The notes below the pieces were generated by a model that saw only the letters and a list, made by a program, of their open reading frames with translations, made no database searches and was not told the DNA's origin. Source: Chloroflexota bacterium (GTDB lineage: Bacteria; Chloroflexota; Dehalococcoidia; DSTF01; RBG-16-68-14). From it: a stretch of 64,000 nt of DNA. Both the position numbers and the translations under genes were made by a program. Location of the stretch: positions 62,001 to 126,000 of the forward strand of contig JAJCYW010000003.1 in the NCBI GenBank assembly GCA_029262675.1, in the 5' to 3' direction. Of this stretch, positions 24,303-32,718 are shown one piece after another; position 1 is the first letter of the stretch, and every line of letters starts with the position of its first letter.

Positions 24303-25271
24303 ATGCGTGCGATTCGTCTTATGAGTCTCGATGGCCCGGACGCGCTTGAGCTGGTTGACACCGACCCGCCGGAAGGCGTCGATCACGTCGTCGTCGAGGT
24401 GCATGCGGCGGGCGTCGGCTTTCCGGATCTGCTGATGTCGCGTGGCCGTTATCAGTTTCGGCCGGAGCCGCCGTTTACGCCGGGCACGGAGCTGGCGGGT
24501 GTCGTGCGGGAAGCGCCGAACGGCTCCGGCTTCGGCCGCGGCGACAGGGTGGCCGCCTCCGCTCCGCTTGGAGCATGGGCGGAGGTGGCGCTGGCGATAC
24601 CGGCGGTGACGTTCTCGATACCGGACAGCATGTCGTTCGCGCAGGCGACGGCGATGGTCAACTATCAATCCGCTTACTTCGGCCTCGTCGAGCGGGGCAA
24701 CGCGGTGAGCGGCGAGACGGTGCTTGTACACGGCGCGGCGGGCGGTGTTGGCAGCGCTGCCGTCGACGTCGGCGCCGCGCTGGGGCTGCGGGTGATCGCG
24801 GTCGCGCGGGGCGAGGAGAAGTTGGCGCTGGCACGCGGGCTGGGGGCGGTGCATTGCCTGGACGCGGAGTCCGACTGGCTCGCCGAAGTAAAGTCGCTGA
24901 CCGAGGGCAAGGGCGTTGACCTCGTCTTCGACCCGGTGGGCGGCGAGGGGTTTCTCAACAGCGTGCGTTCGCTGGGCACCGGCGGGCGGCTGCTGGTGAT
25001 CGGGTTTGCGGGCGGGAAGATCCCAGAGGTGAAGGTGAACCGCTTGCTGTTACGCAATAGCTCGGTCGTGGGCGTCGCGTGGGGGGAGTTCATCCGCCAG
25101 GATCCGACGATGCCGCAGCGCGTGGCCGCCGCGCTGGAGGAGCTATGGACCGCCGGCGGCATTTCGCCGGCCGTCGGCGCGACGTTCCCGCTGGAACAGG
25201 CCGCCGACGCGCTGCGGGAGATCGAAGGCCGCCGCGCGATAGGAAAGATCGTACTCAGCATTCGGGAGTAA
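24303..25271 (+). CDS. NADPH:quinone oxidoreductase family protein (zinc-independent MDR)
   Basis: The 322-aa product is a medium-chain dehydrogenase/reductase of the quinone-oxidoreductase type. It has the GroES-like N-terminal half (HVVVEVHAAGVGFPDLLMSRG), no zinc ligands, LVHGAAGGVGSAAVDVG as the NADPH-binding motif, and LLVIGFAGGKIPEVKVNRLLLRN as the family's C-terminal signature. It probably reduces quinones or enones. ATG 24303 is chosen as the start of the conserved domain; the frame is open upstream but overlaps the divergent GH36 gene. The LLM oxidoreductase follows after 14 bases, probably in one operon. Confidence 0.9.
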   Translation: MRAIRLMSLDGPDALELVDTDPPEGVDHVVVEVHAAGVGFPDLLMSRGRYQFRPEPPFTPGTELAGVVREAPNGSGFGRGDRVAASAPLGAWAEVALAIPAVTFSIPDSMSFAQATAMVNYQSAYFGLVERGNAVSGETVLVHGAAGGVGSAAVDVGAALGLRVIAVARGEEKLALARGLGAVHCLDAESDWLAEVKSLTEGKGVDLVFDPVGGEGFLNSVRSLGTGGRLLVIGFAGGKIPEVKVNRLLLRNSSVVGVAWGEFIRQDPTMPQRVAAALEELWTAGGISPAVGATFPLEQAADALREIEGRRAIGKIVLSIRE

Positions 25272-25285
25272 GTAGGGGAGGTTAC

Positions 25286-26218
25286 ATGGCCGGCACGTTC
25301 CGATTCGGCATCCAGATCTCGAAGGCGTCATCGGGCCCCAAGTGGGCCGAAGCGGCGCGGAAGATGGAGGAACTGGGCTACTCGTCGCTCTTCATTCCCG
25401 ACCACTTCGGCGATCAATTCGCGCCGATGCCGGCGCTGATGGCAGCGGCCGACGCGACTTCGACGCTACGGCTGGGCACGCTGGTGCTGGACAACGACTA
25501 TCGCCACCCGCTGGTGCTGGCGAAAGAGCTGGCGACGCTGGACGTGCTCTCGGGCGGGCGCGTCGAGGTGGGACTCGGCGCGGGCTGGATGACGAGTGAC
25601 TACGAGCAGTCGGGCATTCCCCACGACAGGGCGGGCGTGCGCATTTCTAGGTTCGAAGAAGGCTTGGCGATTATCAAGGGGCTCTTCGCGGAAGAGTCGT
25701 TCTCGTTCTCCGGAGAGTACTACACGATCACGAACAATGAGGGTCTGCCGAAGCCGATTCAGAAGCCGCACCCGCCGATCCTGATCGGCGGCGGTGGCCG
25801 GCGAGTGCTATCGATAGCGGCGCGGGAGGCAGACATCGTCGGCGTCAACTTCTCGCTGGCCGAAGGCGAGGTGAACCCGACCGTCGCGGCGACGGGGACC
25901 GCGGAGGCGACGCGGGAGAAGGTCGCGATCATACGCGAAGCGGCGGGCGAACGCCTGAGCGAGATGGAGATGAACGTGATGGTCTTCATGACGCAGGTCA
26001 CGGACGACGCGGCAGGCATGGCGGAGCGCATCTCGGGCGGCTTCGGCATGCCGGCCGACGAGGTGCTGAAGTCGCCGCACGTGCTGATCGGCTCCATCGA
26101 CGAGATCGCGGAAACCATCATCCAGCGACGCGAGGAGTACGGGTTCTCCTACGTCTGCTTCTCCTCGGACGCGATGGAGGCGATGGCGCCGGTGGTGCAG
26201 CGGTTGGCGGGTAGCTAG
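25286..26218 (+). CDS. LLM-class F420-dependent oxidoreductase (TIGR03621-like)
   Basis: The 310-aa product has the luciferase-like monooxygenase barrel: FRFGIQISKA start, ELGYSSLFIPDHFGDQFAP, LRLGTLVLDNDYRHPLVLAKE, GRVEVGLGAGWMTSDYEQSG and a HPPILIGGGGRRVLSIAARE segment. These features fit the F420-using group rather than FMN luciferases. The substrate is unknown. A GGGGAGG ribosome-binding site precedes the ATG at 25286. It lies 14 bases after the quinone oxidoreductase. The presence of an F420-type enzyme suggests the host makes coenzyme F420, though no F420 synthesis gene is in the window. Confidence 0.85.
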   Translation: MAGTFRFGIQISKASSGPKWAEAARKMEELGYSSLFIPDHFGDQFAPMPALMAAADATSTLRLGTLVLDNDYRHPLVLAKELATLDVLSGGRVEVGLGAGWMTSDYEQSGIPHDRAGVRISRFEEGLAIIKGLFAEESFSFSGEYYTITNNEGLPKPIQKPHPPILIGGGGRRVLSIAAREADIVGVNFSLAEGEVNPTVAATGTAEATREKVAIIREAAGERLSEMEMNVMVFMTQVTDDAAGMAERISGGFGMPADEVLKSPHVLIGSIDEIAETIIQRREEYGFSYVCFSSDAMEAMAPVVQRLAGS

Positions 26219-26321
26219 ACTGGCGCTCGAAATCGCCGTGCGCCGGTAGGTGACGAAGGCGGAATTTGGGTAGCGAGGCCGTCTGCGTACCAGTCTTCAC
26301 TGGCTCCGCTCAGACCCTCCG

Positions 26322-27479
26322 CTACTGGTAGACGACGACGGCGGGGCGCGGGTCGAGCGCCAGCACTTCCTGTTCCGACATCAGGTCCGGGTCGTGCTGC
26401 GTGAAGAGCTTAATGGCGGCGTGCTGCGCGTACGGCGTGGCGGAGTAGCGTTCGTAGCCGGCGCGTTTGGCTGCTGCGGGTCCGTAGCCGTCCATATCGA
26501 TGATCAGCTCGACGTTGGGGTAGCTGCGGATGGCGTCGCCGTTTACGATCATGCCGTCCAGGAACTGATGGACCATCAGCAGCTTCGGCGGCGTGCGCGC
26601 TGCGAGGACAACCGATTGCAGTGTCGATAGCGCGGCGTCGATTTCGCCGCCGTCGAGGCTGCCGATCAGCGTTCCCGGCGCGGCGCCGCCCTGCATCGCG
26701 AACTCGGGGTCGAGCGCAAGGTGGACGCGGGGGTGGAGCAGGTAGGGGAGCACTTTCTCGATCTCGGCGGCGGCGGTACTGTGCGCGATCTGGAGATCGA
26801 GGAAGAGGAGCATGTCGCGTTCCTCCGCCATGCGGATGTAGTCCCGGACGGTGGCATCGTCAACGTAGCTGAGGTAGAGGCCGTTGTCGGTCTGGCCGGC
26901 CTGGGCGACGGCGTAGACGAGGTGGATGGCGGGGATAACGCCGATGTCGCCGTTCAGCGCGTCGTAGCGCGCGGCCTGCTCCACGAGGAGGTCGGCGACG
27001 CGTTCCGGTTCACCGGCGCCGAGGATGCCCATCAGCGCGGTCTGGGGGTGGCCGTAATAGCTAACGATCTGTGAGTCCGGGAGCAGTGATCCAGCAGAGA
27101 CGAGCGTGATCTCCATGTGCGGGAATCGCTCCGCCGGGTTCGCGTCCAGCAGTCGCCGCAGCGATCGTGGCGGCACCAGCGGCGGCGGCTGGGCGGCCGG
27201 CAGGGCGGCCGTGACCAAGGCGTTGTCGCGCACGGAGGCGGCTCCGCCGCCGTCCGTGGTGATGCCAAGACCGAGGATGGAGGCGAGAACGCCAATGAGG
27301 AGGAGCGAGAAGCGCCTATCGGCGCGTGGCTTGCGCACGAAACGTTGATCTCCACGACTGAGCCGGGGGCGTCGGGCGCTGCGCGCTGGGCGACGGGCGC
27401 GTGCTGGGCGACGGGCGGCTGGAGCGAGCGCGTTCGCTAAGGCGACCGGGTTCGCTTGCATGACTATGCGGCCACGCAT
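26322..27479 (-). CDS. Secreted or membrane-anchored hypothetical protein
   Basis: This is a 385-aa protein with a long Arg/Ala-rich N terminus (~50 residues), one membrane segment (FSLLLIGVLASILGLGITT) and a soluble outer domain. The latter has barrel-like alternation (IGVIPAIHLVYAVAQ, DMLLFLDLQIAHS, HLALDPEFAM, LLMVHQFLD, VELIIDMDGYG), which suggests a TIM-barrel fold, perhaps a glycosidase or deacetylase relative, though no catalytic signature is certain. The true start may be an internal codon, since the basic leader is unusual. No near neighbour points to a function. Confidence 0.65.
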   Translation of the reverse strand: MRGRIVMQANPVALANALAPAARRPARARRPARSARRPRLSRGDQRFVRKPRADRRFSLLLIGVLASILGLGITTDGGGAASVRDNALVTAALPAAQPPPLVPPRSLRRLLDANPAERFPHMEITLVSAGSLLPDSQIVSYYGHPQTALMGILGAGEPERVADLLVEQAARYDALNGDIGVIPAIHLVYAVAQAGQTDNGLYLSYVDDATVRDYIRMAEERDMLLFLDLQIAHSTAAAEIEKVLPYLLHPRVHLALDPEFAMQGGAAPGTLIGSLDGGEIDAALSTLQSVVLAARTPPKLLMVHQFLDGMIVNGDAIRSYPNVELIIDMDGYGPAAAKRAGYERYSATPYAQHAAIKLFTQHDPDLMSEQEVLALDPRPAVVVYQ

Positions 27480-27601
27480 GGACTTATGCGCCCACGCTAG
27501 CCGAGACGAGAGAATGCAGGCGAGACGTTATGTGCGAATGTGGAGAGATAACGGCGTGCTGTGGAAAAGTCGCGCCGGCTCCGCCGCTGGTTGAGCCGAG
27601 C

Positions 27602-28462
27602 CTATGCGGCGCGCGAGACGCGCCGGGCGCGCCGGTCGTCGCTCCAGCGGCAGAGGATCGACCCTGTCACGAACAGGATGCCGCCGGCGGCGCAGAAGAT
27701 GATGCCGTTGCGGATGGGCGCCCAGGCCAGCTCCTGCGAGAGCTGGAAGAATTGCTGCGAGACGTAATCGTCGACGCCGTCGGCGCCGACGCGGAGAGCG
27801 AACCTGAGCGCGACGGCGGCGGCGAGGAACGGCGTCGCGGCGATGAGGACGCTGAGGCCGACGGCCAGCATGCGCCCGTAGCCACGCGTGGCGAACATGA
27901 GGCCGGCTGTGAGCAGGAGAGCGATGGCTGCGAAGAAGAGCGTGATGCCAAACATCACGCGGTGGGGCGCCGGCCTGAGAAAGTCGAGCGCGGCGCGCAG
28001 CGTGCCCTCTGTGGAAACGAGACGGATGCCGTCATCGCCTTCGCTGCGGAACGCGTCGACGCCGTCTGCGTGGACGCGTTCGGCGGCCCGCAACAGCAGG
28101 AGCTCCCGGAACGAGACTCGGTCAGACTCGAGCACTTCCTGTGGCGTGAACGACAACGCGATCGGAAAGTCGGCCAGCGCGACGTCGCCATCCGAGAGAC
28201 TGGCTTCAATGCGCAGGTCTTCGTAGTCGGCGTCGAGGAGCGCGTCGACTTCGGTAAGGATCGCGATGCTGTGCGTGAGCGTCCGCTTGGCCGGACCCTC
28301 GGCGGTGACGTTGGCGAGCGCAAGAAACGTGAGGAGGAGGGCAATGTCGACCATCAGCAGGCCGCCCAGCGTCCACTTGTTCAACCTGCCGCCCGGTCGC
28401 TCGCGCTGGCCCGCGGGCGCGGCCGAGAGCTCCGGCGGGGGCGGCGGCGTGTCGCCCGTCAC
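27602..28462 (-). CDS. Hypothetical membrane protein with four TM segments
   Basis: The 286-aa protein has a Pro-rich N terminus, a first TM (LLMVDIALLLTFLALANV), an outer loop of ~115 residues, two adjacent TMs (VMFGITLFFAAIALLLTAG and LAVGLSVLIAATPFLAAAVAL) and a last TM (IIFCAAGGILFVTGSIL) before a basic tail. The family is not recognised. Its GTG start at 28462 overlaps the TGA of the RDD gene (GTGA), so the two are translationally coupled and probably act together in the membrane. Confidence 0.7.
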   Translation of the reverse strand: MTGDTPPPPPELSAAPAGQRERPGGRLNKWTLGGLLMVDIALLLTFLALANVTAEGPAKRTLTHSIAILTEVDALLDADYEDLRIEASLSDGDVALADFPIALSFTPQEVLESDRVSFRELLLLRAAERVHADGVDAFRSEGDDGIRLVSTEGTLRAALDFLRPAPHRVMFGITLFFAAIALLLTAGLMFATRGYGRMLAVGLSVLIAATPFLAAAVALRFALRVGADGVDDYVSQQFFQLSQELAWAPIRNGIIFCAAGGILFVTGSILCRWSDDRRARRVSRAA

Positions 28463-29091
28463 GGCCGGCCGGCTTCCTCGATGCGTACGACGAGCGTGTG
28501 CGCCACGCGGTCGTGGAGTGCTCGGCGCTCCGCGTCGAACGACATCGCCAGCAGGCTCGCGATCGGCGAGACGATGCAGAGCAGGGCCAGCGTTACGGTG
28601 ACGATCAGCACCACCTGGCTGAGCGTGATGGAGACGCTGAAGAGCGCCAGCATGACCCAGATCGGCAGTAGCAGCGGGTGGAAGAGCAGCGGGTGGAGGG
28701 CGAACCAGCGCAGCAGGACGGTGCCCGGCGCCGGCGGCTGACCGTCCTCAGTAACGGTCTTGATCCCAATCACGTACATGCCGGCGGACTGCGCGCGCCA
28801 GCGCATGAGCGCCAGATTGAAGAGCGTCCACGAGATGAGGGGCCCGCCGATGAACGTCGATATGAAGGCGTAGTACGCTGCGTCCGGCGCATCGCCGGCG
28901 CCGAAATCGCTGGCGATCAACAGGACGCCACCGCTGATCACGAAGAACGTCAGGATGAAGAGGAGTAGGACGACCGAGTCGACTACATAGGCCGAGATGC
29001 GGACGTTGAGGCGAGCCACCGGCACGGCCGCTGTCGAAGAAGGCGCGGTCTGTATCCCTTCGGCGGCCGATTGCTTCATTGTGGACACCAT
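28459..29091 (-). CDS. RDD family membrane protein
   Basis: This 210-aa protein is of the RDD type: the first TM helix begins with the Arg/Asp pattern (VRISAYVVDSVVLLL), then ISWTLFNLALMRWRAQSAG MYVIGIKTV forms the second signature, and DRVAHTLVV closes the domain. RDD proteins are small membrane proteins, some with transport or antiport roles; the role here is unknown. A TATAAT box lies eight bases before the ATG at 29091. It is coupled to the four-TM protein downstream. Confidence 0.8.
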   Translation of the reverse strand: MVSTMKQSAAEGIQTAPSSTAAVPVARLNVRISAYVVDSVVLLLFILTFFVISGGVLLIASDFGAGDAPDAAYYAFISTFIGGPLISWTLFNLALMRWRAQSAGMYVIGIKTVTEDGQPPAPGTVLLRWFALHPLLFHPLLLPIWVMLALFSVSITLSQVVLIVTVTLALLCIVSPIASLLAMSFDAERRALHDRVAHTLVVRIEEAGRP

Positions 29092-29099
29092 CCGCGGCG

Positions 29100-29105
29100 A
29101 TTATA
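29100..29105 (-). promoter_or_regulatory. -10 box TATAAT for the RDD gene
   Basis: A perfect minus-strand TATAAT lies eight bases before the start codon, between the RDD gene and the stop of the propeller-dockerin gene. It predicts a leaderless or nearly leaderless message. Confidence 0.5.
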
Positions 29106-29120
29106 GCACCCCGCCCGGTC

Positions 29121-30644
29121 TCAGCCAGGCGGCTGGCCACGAATGCCCGCAGGCAGATGCGAGATGAGACCCGCGACGAACTGGAGGACGAACGCGGCGT
29201 CGGTAGCGCTGACGTTGCTGTCGCCGTTGGCGTCCGCCGAGTCAGGGCAGGGGAGCGTGGCGACGAGTCGGGCGACGTATTGGAGGATAAGGGCGGCATC
29301 AATTGCATTGACGGTCGAACTACAGTCGGCGTCACCGCTGACCACGGCCGGCGTCGCCGTCGGCGGGAGTGGCGTGGGCGTTGCTGTCGGCGGCGGGTCT
29401 GTTGGCGGCATCGGACTCGGGCTGGGGCCGGCGGGCGAAACGCAGCCGACAGTCGCGCAGCGCAGCAGTTTGAGGTCCTGTCCGCCGCGGTGTAAGTACG
29501 CGATGACGGGCACGTCGTCGTCGAGGGCCAGAGATGCGCCGAGGCCGACATCGCCTGCGCTGTCGAGCGTCCTCGTCGTGACGCCGCTGCCGCAGGTTAA
29601 ATCGGCGCAGGTGGCGAGCTTGAGGTCGCCTGTCGGGCAGTTGGCGAGGTCGGCTGCGCCGCAGTCGTAGTAGGCCACGACCGGTGCCTCGCCGGAGGCG
29701 AGCGCCAGAGACGGCGTGTGGGCGAATCCGGCTGCATCGAGCGTTACGACGCTCTCGTCGCCGCCCGAGCAGGCGGTGTCGCTGCAAACCAAGAGGCGGA
29801 GCTGGCGCTCTTCCCCGTGGACGAAGGCGATGACCGGATTGCCGCCTGCCGCGAGCGTGAGCGATCCCTCGCGGCCGTTTTCGCCGTCCGGCGTGGTGAT
29901 GTTGGTGGACTCGTCGCCGTCGCAGGCAGGGTCGTCGCAGGTGAGGACAGCGAGGGCGCTGGTGGCGTTGCGGAAGGCGACGACGGGATTGCCGTCGCCG
30001 TTCAGCGCGAGCGATATGAACGGCGCATCGGCTGCCATCGCCGCCGGCGACGCGGAGCTGTCGCCCTCACAGTTGGGGTCATCGCAACGGGTGAGCCGGA
30101 GCGTGCCGTTCGTAGCATCGTAGTGGGCGACCACGGGGTTGCCGGCGGTGTCCAGTGCCAGCGACGTGTGGGAGCCGACGTCGCCGTCGGTGTCCGGAGC
30201 AGTCTGCGACTCGGGGAAGCCGGAGCAGTTCGGATCGTCGCAGTGGAGCAGGCGCAGATCACGGTTGGCGTCATCGTAGTGGGAAACGACAGGGTTACCC
30301 GCAGCGTCCAACAGCAGAGAGCTGTGTGTGCCGACGTTGATCTGCCCGGCTGGAGTGCGGAGGCTCTCATCGCCGCCCGCGCACTTGGCGTCGTTACAGT
30401 GCAGGACCTTGAGATCGTGATCGAACGCGTCCAGATAGCTCACGACGGGGTTGCCGGCGGCGTCCAGTGCCAGCGAGATCTGGAGTCCGTTGATTGAGCC
30501 GTCTGGCACGGTGATGCTGGTCTCATCGACCGTCGCGAAGCCGCCAGTCGCCGGAAGCAACGTGGTGGTGAGGGCAACGGCCAAGATAGCGGCGACTGCC
30601 ACTGAGATGTGACGGAACGCGAATGCCGGCTCCAAAGTAGTCAT
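29121..30644 (-). CDS. Secreted seven-repeat beta-propeller protein with dockerin type I
   Basis: The 507-aa product has an N-terminal signal or TM segment (ISVAVAAILAVALTTTLLPA). Seven repeats of about 45-55 residues follow, each with SLALDxxGNPVVxYxD and ending in LRLLxCDDPxC, which fits a seven-bladed propeller. A Pro/Thr-rich linker (residues ~415-440) leads to a C-terminal dockerin type I pair (GDADCSSTVNAIDAALIL and SADANGDSNVSATDAAFVL) with calcium-binding Asp/Asn residues. Most repeats contain a Cys pair six to seven residues apart. It probably acts outside the cell, possibly held to the surface or to partners through the dockerin. No cohesin gene is seen here. Confidence 0.8.
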   Translation of the reverse strand: MTTLEPAFAFRHISVAVAAILAVALTTTLLPATGGFATVDETSITVPDGSINGLQISLALDAAGNPVVSYLDAFDHDLKVLHCNDAKCAGGDESLRTPAGQINVGTHSSLLLDAAGNPVVSHYDDANRDLRLLHCDDPNCSGFPESQTAPDTDGDVGSHTSLALDTAGNPVVAHYDATNGTLRLTRCDDPNCEGDSSASPAAMAADAPFISLALNGDGNPVVAFRNATSALAVLTCDDPACDGDESTNITTPDGENGREGSLTLAAGGNPVIAFVHGEERQLRLLVCSDTACSGGDESVVTLDAAGFAHTPSLALASGEAPVVAYYDCGAADLANCPTGDLKLATCADLTCGSGVTTRTLDSAGDVGLGASLALDDDVPVIAYLHRGGQDLKLLRCATVGCVSPAGPSPSPMPPTDPPPTATPTPLPPTATPAVVSGDADCSSTVNAIDAALILQYVARLVATLPCPDSADANGDSNVSATDAAFVLQFVAGLISHLPAGIRGQPPG

Positions 30645-30765
30645 GATCTTGGGCTCAACGCTAGCATGCGGGGTGATCGGCGGCCACGGGCAGGGCAGGA
30701 ATGGGCGTCGGGGACAGAACTGATTGCCGCCGCCGCGCGGCCAGTGCTAGCCTGGACGCACTGCG

Positions 30766-32070
30766 ATGCGCGCCCTCTTCACTCGCTACCAAAACTGGCG
30801 CTACCGCGACTGGCTCCTGCTCTCTCTGCCGCTGTCGATCTGCCTGGCCGGCGCGGGTCTCTTGTCGCTCGCTGTGGAGTTGCCGGACGACGATGCGTTC
30901 AACGTGCTGCGATGGGAGATGGAGCACGTCCCGGGCAAGTGGCTCTACCTGGCGGGCGATTCTCTGCAGGGCGGCATCTCAAGTGCAGAGCAGGACGAAC
31001 GATTGGGTGACTACCTGGTGCTGACGGCCAGGATCGGACTGCTGGAGCAGCGGCTGGACGGAAGCGACGATGAGCAGGTGGTGGAGCTGGCGCGGCTGCT
31101 GGACGAGCGGCAGGAGCTGGAGAACGACGTGGAGGCGATTCTGGAGGGCCGCCTGACGGCCGTCCTCGAGGACATAGGACTCGATTCGTCGCTGCCGCTG
31201 TTTCCGGGCGCGCGCTGGGTGTGGCCACCCGTCGACGTCGAGTTCGACGAACCGCCGCGCTCGCTGGCTATCTCGGCCCGCGACCGAATCGAGCTGTTGG
31301 AGCGGCGACCGCTGCGGCCGGGCCTGCCGCTAGCGGCGGCGTTGGAGCTGGAGGCGGCGGAGGAACGGGACGGCGGCCGCTCGGCGCTCGCTGGCAGGCT
31401 GAGCGGCGCGGCGACATACCCGAGCATCGTCGCGCCGGTGGGCGACTACGAGCGTTTGGCGGCGATCGTGGCACATGAGTGGGTGCATCACTACCTCTTC
31501 TTCAAGCCGCTTGGCTGGCGTTACTACGACAGCAACGAGCTGCGGACGCTCAACGAGACCGTCGCCGACATCGCCGGACGGGGGCTGGCGGCTCTACTCG
31601 TACAGCGCTATTCGTTGCCGGACGATGCTATTTCGGAGCTGGAAGGCCTGGTGCCGCCCGCGCCGACCGTCGACGCTGGCGCGGTGCTGCGTGCGCTGCG
31701 TTTGGAGGTCGAGGCGTTGCTCGACGGCGGGCATATCGACGAGGCGGAGGCGCTGATGGAGCAGCGCAGGCTCGAATTGGCGGAGGGGGGCGTGGTGATT
31801 CGGCGCATCAACCAGGCCTACTTCGCCACGCGCAGTCTCTACGCGACCGGGCCGGCGTCAATTGATCCGATTGGCGATCAGCTATCGGATCTACGTGTCC
31901 GAAGCGCATCGGTTGGCGCGTTCCTGCGAGCTGTTGAGGGGCTGACGAGCGCGGCCGATTTGGAACGCCTGCTGGGAGAATCTGCGCGCGAATCCGGCGT
32001 CAGGAATTCTGATACTCGAGCGCTCGGTGAGGCGGGTCGTTCCGTTAGTCGCGCGACGGGAGTAAGATAG
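30766..32070 (+). CDS. Putative membrane-anchored zincin-like metallopeptidase
   Basis: The 434-aa product starts with a TM segment (WLLLSLPLSICLAGAGLLSLA, residues 17-37). A helical, acidic region follows, and then VAHEWVHHYLFF, an HExxH zinc motif, with ETVADIAG about 25 residues later supplying the likely third ligand Glu. This is the gluzincin order. The rest is helical. The family name is not certain, but a membrane-bound aminopeptidase- or regulatory-type protease is plausible. The ATG at 30766 opens directly before the basic residues of the TM anchor. The channel gene follows 19 bases downstream on the same strand. Confidence 0.7.
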   Translation: MRALFTRYQNWRYRDWLLLSLPLSICLAGAGLLSLAVELPDDDAFNVLRWEMEHVPGKWLYLAGDSLQGGISSAEQDERLGDYLVLTARIGLLEQRLDGSDDEQVVELARLLDERQELENDVEAILEGRLTAVLEDIGLDSSLPLFPGARWVWPPVDVEFDEPPRSLAISARDRIELLERRPLRPGLPLAAALELEAAEERDGGRSALAGRLSGAATYPSIVAPVGDYERLAAIVAHEWVHHYLFFKPLGWRYYDSNELRTLNETVADIAGRGLAALLVQRYSLPDDAISELEGLVPPAPTVDAGAVLRALRLEVEALLDGGHIDEAEALMEQRRLELAEGGVVIRRINQAYFATRSLYATGPASIDPIGDQLSDLRVRSASVGAFLRAVEGLTSAADLERLLGESARESGVRNSDTRALGEAGRSVSRATGVR

Positions 32071-32089
32071 GTTCGGGAGGAGCGAGGCG

Positions 32090-32716
32090 ATGGCAGGCGA
32101 AAAGCGAGACGACGAGCCGCGGGCCGTTCACACGGTGAAGCCGGGAGACCGCGTGCTGCGCCGGAGCATGCGCCGTGCGCGGCTGCCCCTCATCGAACGG
32201 AGCATTCGCGGGCCGATCGCGGAAAACTTGGGGTTGGTGGCGGACATCGCGACCCAAACGCCAGTGCTCTGGTTTATCTTCGCGCTCACTATCCTCGTGG
32301 CGCTGGCGCCAATCCCTGTGTTCCTCTTCGAACGTTCTGCGGACAACGCGCAGATGACGAACTACTGGATCGGTCTCTGGTGGGCCGTCAGCGCGTTCAG
32401 CACCGTCGGCCACAGCGCCGTGGAGGTGAACACCGTCGGCGGGCGGGTCGTCGGATCGATCTATACCGTCGTCAGCGTCGGACTGTTCTTCGGCAGCGTG
32501 ATCGCGGCGTTCAGTTCGTACTTTATCCTCACGTGGCGAAAGCCGAAGCGGCAGCTGGTCGATACGATCAACTACTATCTGCAGCGCATCGATGATCTCT
32601 CAGCGGAGGAGCTGGACGACCTGAACGAGATGACGCGCGGGCTGCTGTTCGCCGCGCGCGAACGGGCAGAGACCGAACAGCGCCCCGACTCAGTCACCGA
32701 AGACGACACGCCGTAG
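32090..32716 (+). CDS. Two-TM ion channel protein with unusual pore filter
   Basis: This 208-aa protein has the Ion_trans_2 layout: TM1 (PVLWFIFALTILVALAPIPV), a pore helix and filter (GLWWAVSAFSTVGHSAVEV) and TM2 (GSIYTVVSVGLFFGSVIAAF). A short cytoplasmic helix tail rich in Glu/Asp follows. In potassium channels the filter reads TVGYGD; here it is TVGHSA, so selectivity may differ. The N-terminal 50 residues are basic and soluble. It follows the zincin gene by 19 bases, and its stop is two bases before the end of the convergent PBP gene. Confidence 0.75.
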   Translation: MAGEKRDDEPRAVHTVKPGDRVLRRSMRRARLPLIERSIRGPIAENLGLVADIATQTPVLWFIFALTILVALAPIPVFLFERSADNAQMTNYWIGLWWAVSAFSTVGHSAVEVNTVGGRVVGSIYTVVSVGLFFGSVIAAFSSYFILTWRKPKRQLVDTINYYLQRIDDLSAEELDDLNEMTRGLLFAARERAETEQRPDSVTEDDTP

Positions 32717-32718
32717 CG

